42,463 bases of DNA, from contig CAJUQB010000042.1 of NCBI GenBank assembly GCA_910588285.1, forward strand, positions 1 through 42,463, given 5' to 3'. Each line of letters begins with the position of its first letter. Position 1 is the first letter of the stretch. This DNA is from an uncultured Lachnospiraceae bacterium (lineage in GTDB: Bacteria; Bacillota; Clostridia; Lachnospirales; Lachnospiraceae). The position numbers and the translations under genes were made by a program. A model generated the notes under the pieces. That model saw only the letters and a list, made by a program, of their open reading frames with translations. It did not search any database and was not told the DNA's origin. Below, one piece after another: positions 40,414-42,463 of the stretch.

Positions 40414-41235
40414 ATGAATGAAATTTATCAAAAATTAACAACCTGCCTGGAGAGCGTTCGGGCGAAAACGGATTTTCAGCCGGAGGCGGCACTGATTTTA
40501 GGATCAGGCCTGGGAGACTATGCGGATGGCATCCAGGTAGAGACGGTCATCGACTACCATGAGATTGAGGGCTTTCCGGTTTCCACGGTGCTGGGCCACA
40601 AGGGGCGGTTTGTATTTGGCTACGTGGAGCAGGTGCCGGTGGTAATCATGCAGGGCCGGGTACACTACTATGAAGGCTACCCCATGACCGACGTGGTGCT
40701 TCCCACCCGCCTGATGGGAATGCTGGGAGCCAGGAAGCTTCTCCTGACCAATGCCTCCGGCGGCATCAATTTTGACTATAAGCCCGGAGATTTTATGCTG
40801 ATTACGGACCATATTGCAACAGCGATCCCCAATCCTCTGATCGGGGCCAATATCGAAGAGCTGGGCGTCCGGTTTCCGGATATGAGCCAGATCTACAGCA
40901 AACGCATGGGAGATGTGGTGCGGGAGGCTGCGAAGAAGCTGGGAATTGGTCTGAAGGAGGGCATTTATGTACAGCTGACCGGGCCCTCCTACGAGTCCCC
41001 GGCAGAGATTCGGATGTGCAGGGGCTGGGGCGGCGATGCCGTGGGCATGAGCACGGCCTGCGAGGCCATTGCAGCCCGACACATGGGGATGGAGATCTGC
41101 GGCATCTCCTGCGTCACCAATATGGCAGCCGGAATGCTGGACAAGCCCTTAAGCCATGCAGAGGTTCAGGAGACGGCAGACCGGGTATCCGTGCAGTTCA
41201 AGGCTCTGGTGACAGAGGTGATCCAGCATATATAG
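40414..41235 (+). CDS. punA: purine nucleoside phosphorylase
   Basis: A 273-residue trimeric-type (PNP/MTAP family) phosphorylase. LILGSGLGDYADGI (phosphate loop), GHKGRFVFGYVEQVPVVIMQGRVHYYEGY, TNASGGINFDYKPGDFMLITDHI, LTGPSYESPAEIRM and VGMSTACEAIAARHMGM are the family motifs, with the Glu and Asn of purine recognition (SCVTNMAAGM). Start at 40414 after AAGGAGGAAG; the frame begins at 40396 but that lies over the ribosome site. I use punA for the trimeric type. Confidence 0.94.
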   Translation: MNEIYQKLTTCLESVRAKTDFQPEAALILGSGLGDYADGIQVETVIDYHEIEGFPVSTVLGHKGRFVFGYVEQVPVVIMQGRVHYYEGYPMTDVVLPTRLMGMLGARKLLLTNASGGINFDYKPGDFMLITDHIATAIPNPLIGANIEELGVRFPDMSQIYSKRMGDVVREAAKKLGIGLKEGIYVQLTGPSYESPAEIRMCRGWGGDAVGMSTACEAIAARHMGMEICGISCVTNMAAGMLDKPLSHAEVQETADRVSVQFKALVTEVIQHI

Positions 41236-41288
41236 ATAATAAATAGACAATAAATGGATAATATATAGATTAAGATGGAGGAGACAAG

Positions 41289-42254
41289 ATGAAAAATGTG
41301 GATGTAACGGCATTGGGAGAGCTGTTGATTGATTTTACCCAGAATGGGGCAAGCCAGCAGGGGAATCCCATGTTTGAGGCCAACCCGGGAGGAGCCCCTT
41401 GTAATGTGCTGGCCATGCTGGCAAAGCTGGGCCATGCCACTGCCTTTATCGGCAAGGTGGGCAATGATTCCTTTGGCGTCCAGCTGAAGGCGGCGATCCA
41501 GGAGGTGGGGATCCGGGCGGATTACCTCTACATGGATGAGGAGGTGCATACCACCCTGGCTCTGGTACATACCCTTGCGGACGGGGACCGGAACTTTTCC
41601 TTTTACCGGGATCCGGGGGCAGACATGATGCTGTCAGAGGAGGAGATTCCGGGAGAGCTCATTGCAGATTCGAGGATTTTCCATTTCGGGACGCTGTCCA
41701 TGACCCATGAGGGCGTGCGGGAGGCTACCAAAAAGGCCCTGAAGCTTGCCAGGGAGGCCGGCGCGGTGATCTCCTTTGACCCGAACCTAAGGCCTCCCCT
41801 CTGGAAGAGCCTGGAGGAGGCCAGGGAGCAGATCCTCTATGGCCTTGGATATTGTGATATTTTGAAGATTTCCGACAATGAGATCCAGTGGCTGACCGGC
41901 CAGGAGGATTACACAGAGGGTGTAAAATGGATCCGGAAGAGGTATCAGATTCCCCTGATTCTGGTTTCCATGGGCAAGGAGGGCAGCCGGGCGTATTACA
42001 AAGACGAGATGGTGGAGGTGGCCCCCTTCCTCCAGGAGAATACCATTGAGACTACCGGCGCGGGGGATACCTTCTGCGGCTGTGTGCTGCATTATGTCCT
42101 GGAGCATGGCTTGGAGGAGCTGACAGCAGAGGGCTTAACAGAGATGCTGACCTTTGCCAACAGCGCGGCTTCCCTGGTGACGACGCGCAAAGGGGCCCTT
42201 CGGGTGATGCCTGAGGGGGAAGAGGTGTTGGAGAATATAAAAAGGCATTCCTGA
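41289..42254 (+). CDS. PfkB-family sugar kinase (fructokinase-like)
   Basis: A 321-residue ribokinase-fold kinase. N-terminal GELLIDFTQNGA, the substrate motif NPGGAPCNVLAMLAKLG, DPNLRPPLWKS, and the catalytic signature TIETTGAGDTFCGCVLHYV (Asp base, anion hole) are present. NPGGAPCNV and DPNLRPPLW are usual in fructokinases; the position after the nucleoside salvage genes would also allow another sugar. GGAGG precedes the ATG. The 53-bp gap upstream holds an ATAAATAGACAATAAATGGA-like A/T repeat. Confidence 0.88.
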   Translation: MKNVDVTALGELLIDFTQNGASQQGNPMFEANPGGAPCNVLAMLAKLGHATAFIGKVGNDSFGVQLKAAIQEVGIRADYLYMDEEVHTTLALVHTLADGDRNFSFYRDPGADMMLSEEEIPGELIADSRIFHFGTLSMTHEGVREATKKALKLAREAGAVISFDPNLRPPLWKSLEEAREQILYGLGYCDILKISDNEIQWLTGQEDYTEGVKWIRKRYQIPLILVSMGKEGSRAYYKDEMVEVAPFLQENTIETTGAGDTFCGCVLHYVLEHGLEELTAEGLTEMLTFANSAASLVTTRKGALRVMPEGEEVLENIKRHS

Positions 42255-42295
42255 GCGGGAAGAGGCTAGAGAAAGCATGCAAAAGGTGCGGCGAG

Positions 42296-42328
42296 ATCCC
42301 TCCGATGTTTCGGCATTGGAGGGATTTT
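42296..42328 (+). terminator. terminator of the salvage operon
   Basis: ATCCCTCCGATG (42296-42307) with CATTGGAGGGAT (42314-42325), one G-U pair, then TTT. Confidence 0.8.
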
Positions 42329-42393
42329 GGACCATGCAGAGCGTTTGGCATTATATGAGTTGCCCGACAAATGGGGCGTTTGCAATTTGTGCA

Positions 42394-42463
42394 TGGCAAA
42401 TGGCACAAATTGTATCCCTCTTGTGCTCCGGGTTCCGAATCTAAGAGCCCCTAAATGTTCTTA
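42394..42463. mobile_element. MITE-like palindromic element, copy 2, cut by the window end
   Basis: The left 70 bp match copy 1 (33906-33975): the terminal repeat TGGCAAATGGCACAAATTG, then GGTTCCGAATCTAAGAGCCC and CTAAATGTTCT. The element continues beyond the window. A 10-bp inverted pair (CAATTTGTGC 42383-42392, GCACAAATTG 42403-42412) straddles its left edge. Confidence 0.8.

Overview
The window looks like chromosomal DNA from an anaerobic, spore-forming member of the Clostridia, most likely Lachnospiraceae. The reasons are a SCIFF peptide/maturase/SecDF locus, a gerA-type germination operon followed by spoIIR, a RelQ alarmone synthetase, DUF1934, and GC-rich genes with strong AGGAGG ribosome binding sites. 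No rRNA, tRNA or CRISPR array was seen.

Layout. (1) 1-~2220 is strongly AT-rich foreign DNA with its own promoter and a HAD hydrolase-folE-queE operon (7-deazaguanine/queuosine type). The queE 3' end is frameshifted by a 13-bp tandem repeat and abuts the C-terminal remnant of a large serine recombinase on the other strand (2235-2879), so this is the scar of an integrated element. (2) 3079-4452 (-) is a CNNM/CorC-type membrane protein. (3) 4571-11831 is the SCIFF locus: TIGR04086 membrane protein, SCIFF six-cysteine peptide (8021-8161), radical SAM maturase ScfB and fused SecDF. A 2.8-kb GH78 alpha-L-rhamnosidase gene sits inside it. (4) 11968-15011: two flavodoxin-like reductases and a chemoreceptor. 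(5) 15060-17390: a conserved hypothetical protein (-), then ispE and a GntR/FCD regulator. (6) 17499-23239: gerAA-gerAB-gerAC, spoIIR, murI and DUF1934. (7) 23592-26378: relQ, an LVIVD-repeat beta-propeller and a flavin reductase (-). (8) 26566-30771: glycogen synthase with a C-terminal SCP2-like domain, a CBS-CBS-ACT protein, a TPR protein and a DUF4037 protein. (9) 30956-33832 (-): a PurF-like protein lacking the N-terminal catalytic cysteine, and a class I aminotransferase. (10) 33906-37034: two palindromic repeat families around a small membrane protein and a GHKL/LytTR two-component system. (11) 37138-42254: nucleoside salvage genes (uridine phosphorylase, deoC, cdd, deoB, purine nucleoside phosphorylase) and a PfkB sugar kinase. 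The window ends inside a second copy of the palindromic repeat.

Together the genes cover envelope/secretion (SecDF, SCIFF), sporulation and germination, carbon storage, stress signalling, and conversion of nucleosides to bases plus pentose phosphates. The points most worth a second look are the 13-bp repeat in queE, the rhamnosidase inside the SCIFF locus, the GlgA-SCP2 fusion, the Cys-less PurF paralogue, the His-rich LVIVD propeller, and the repeats bracketing the GHKL/LytTR cassette. All family calls were made by eye from motifs; no database search was run.
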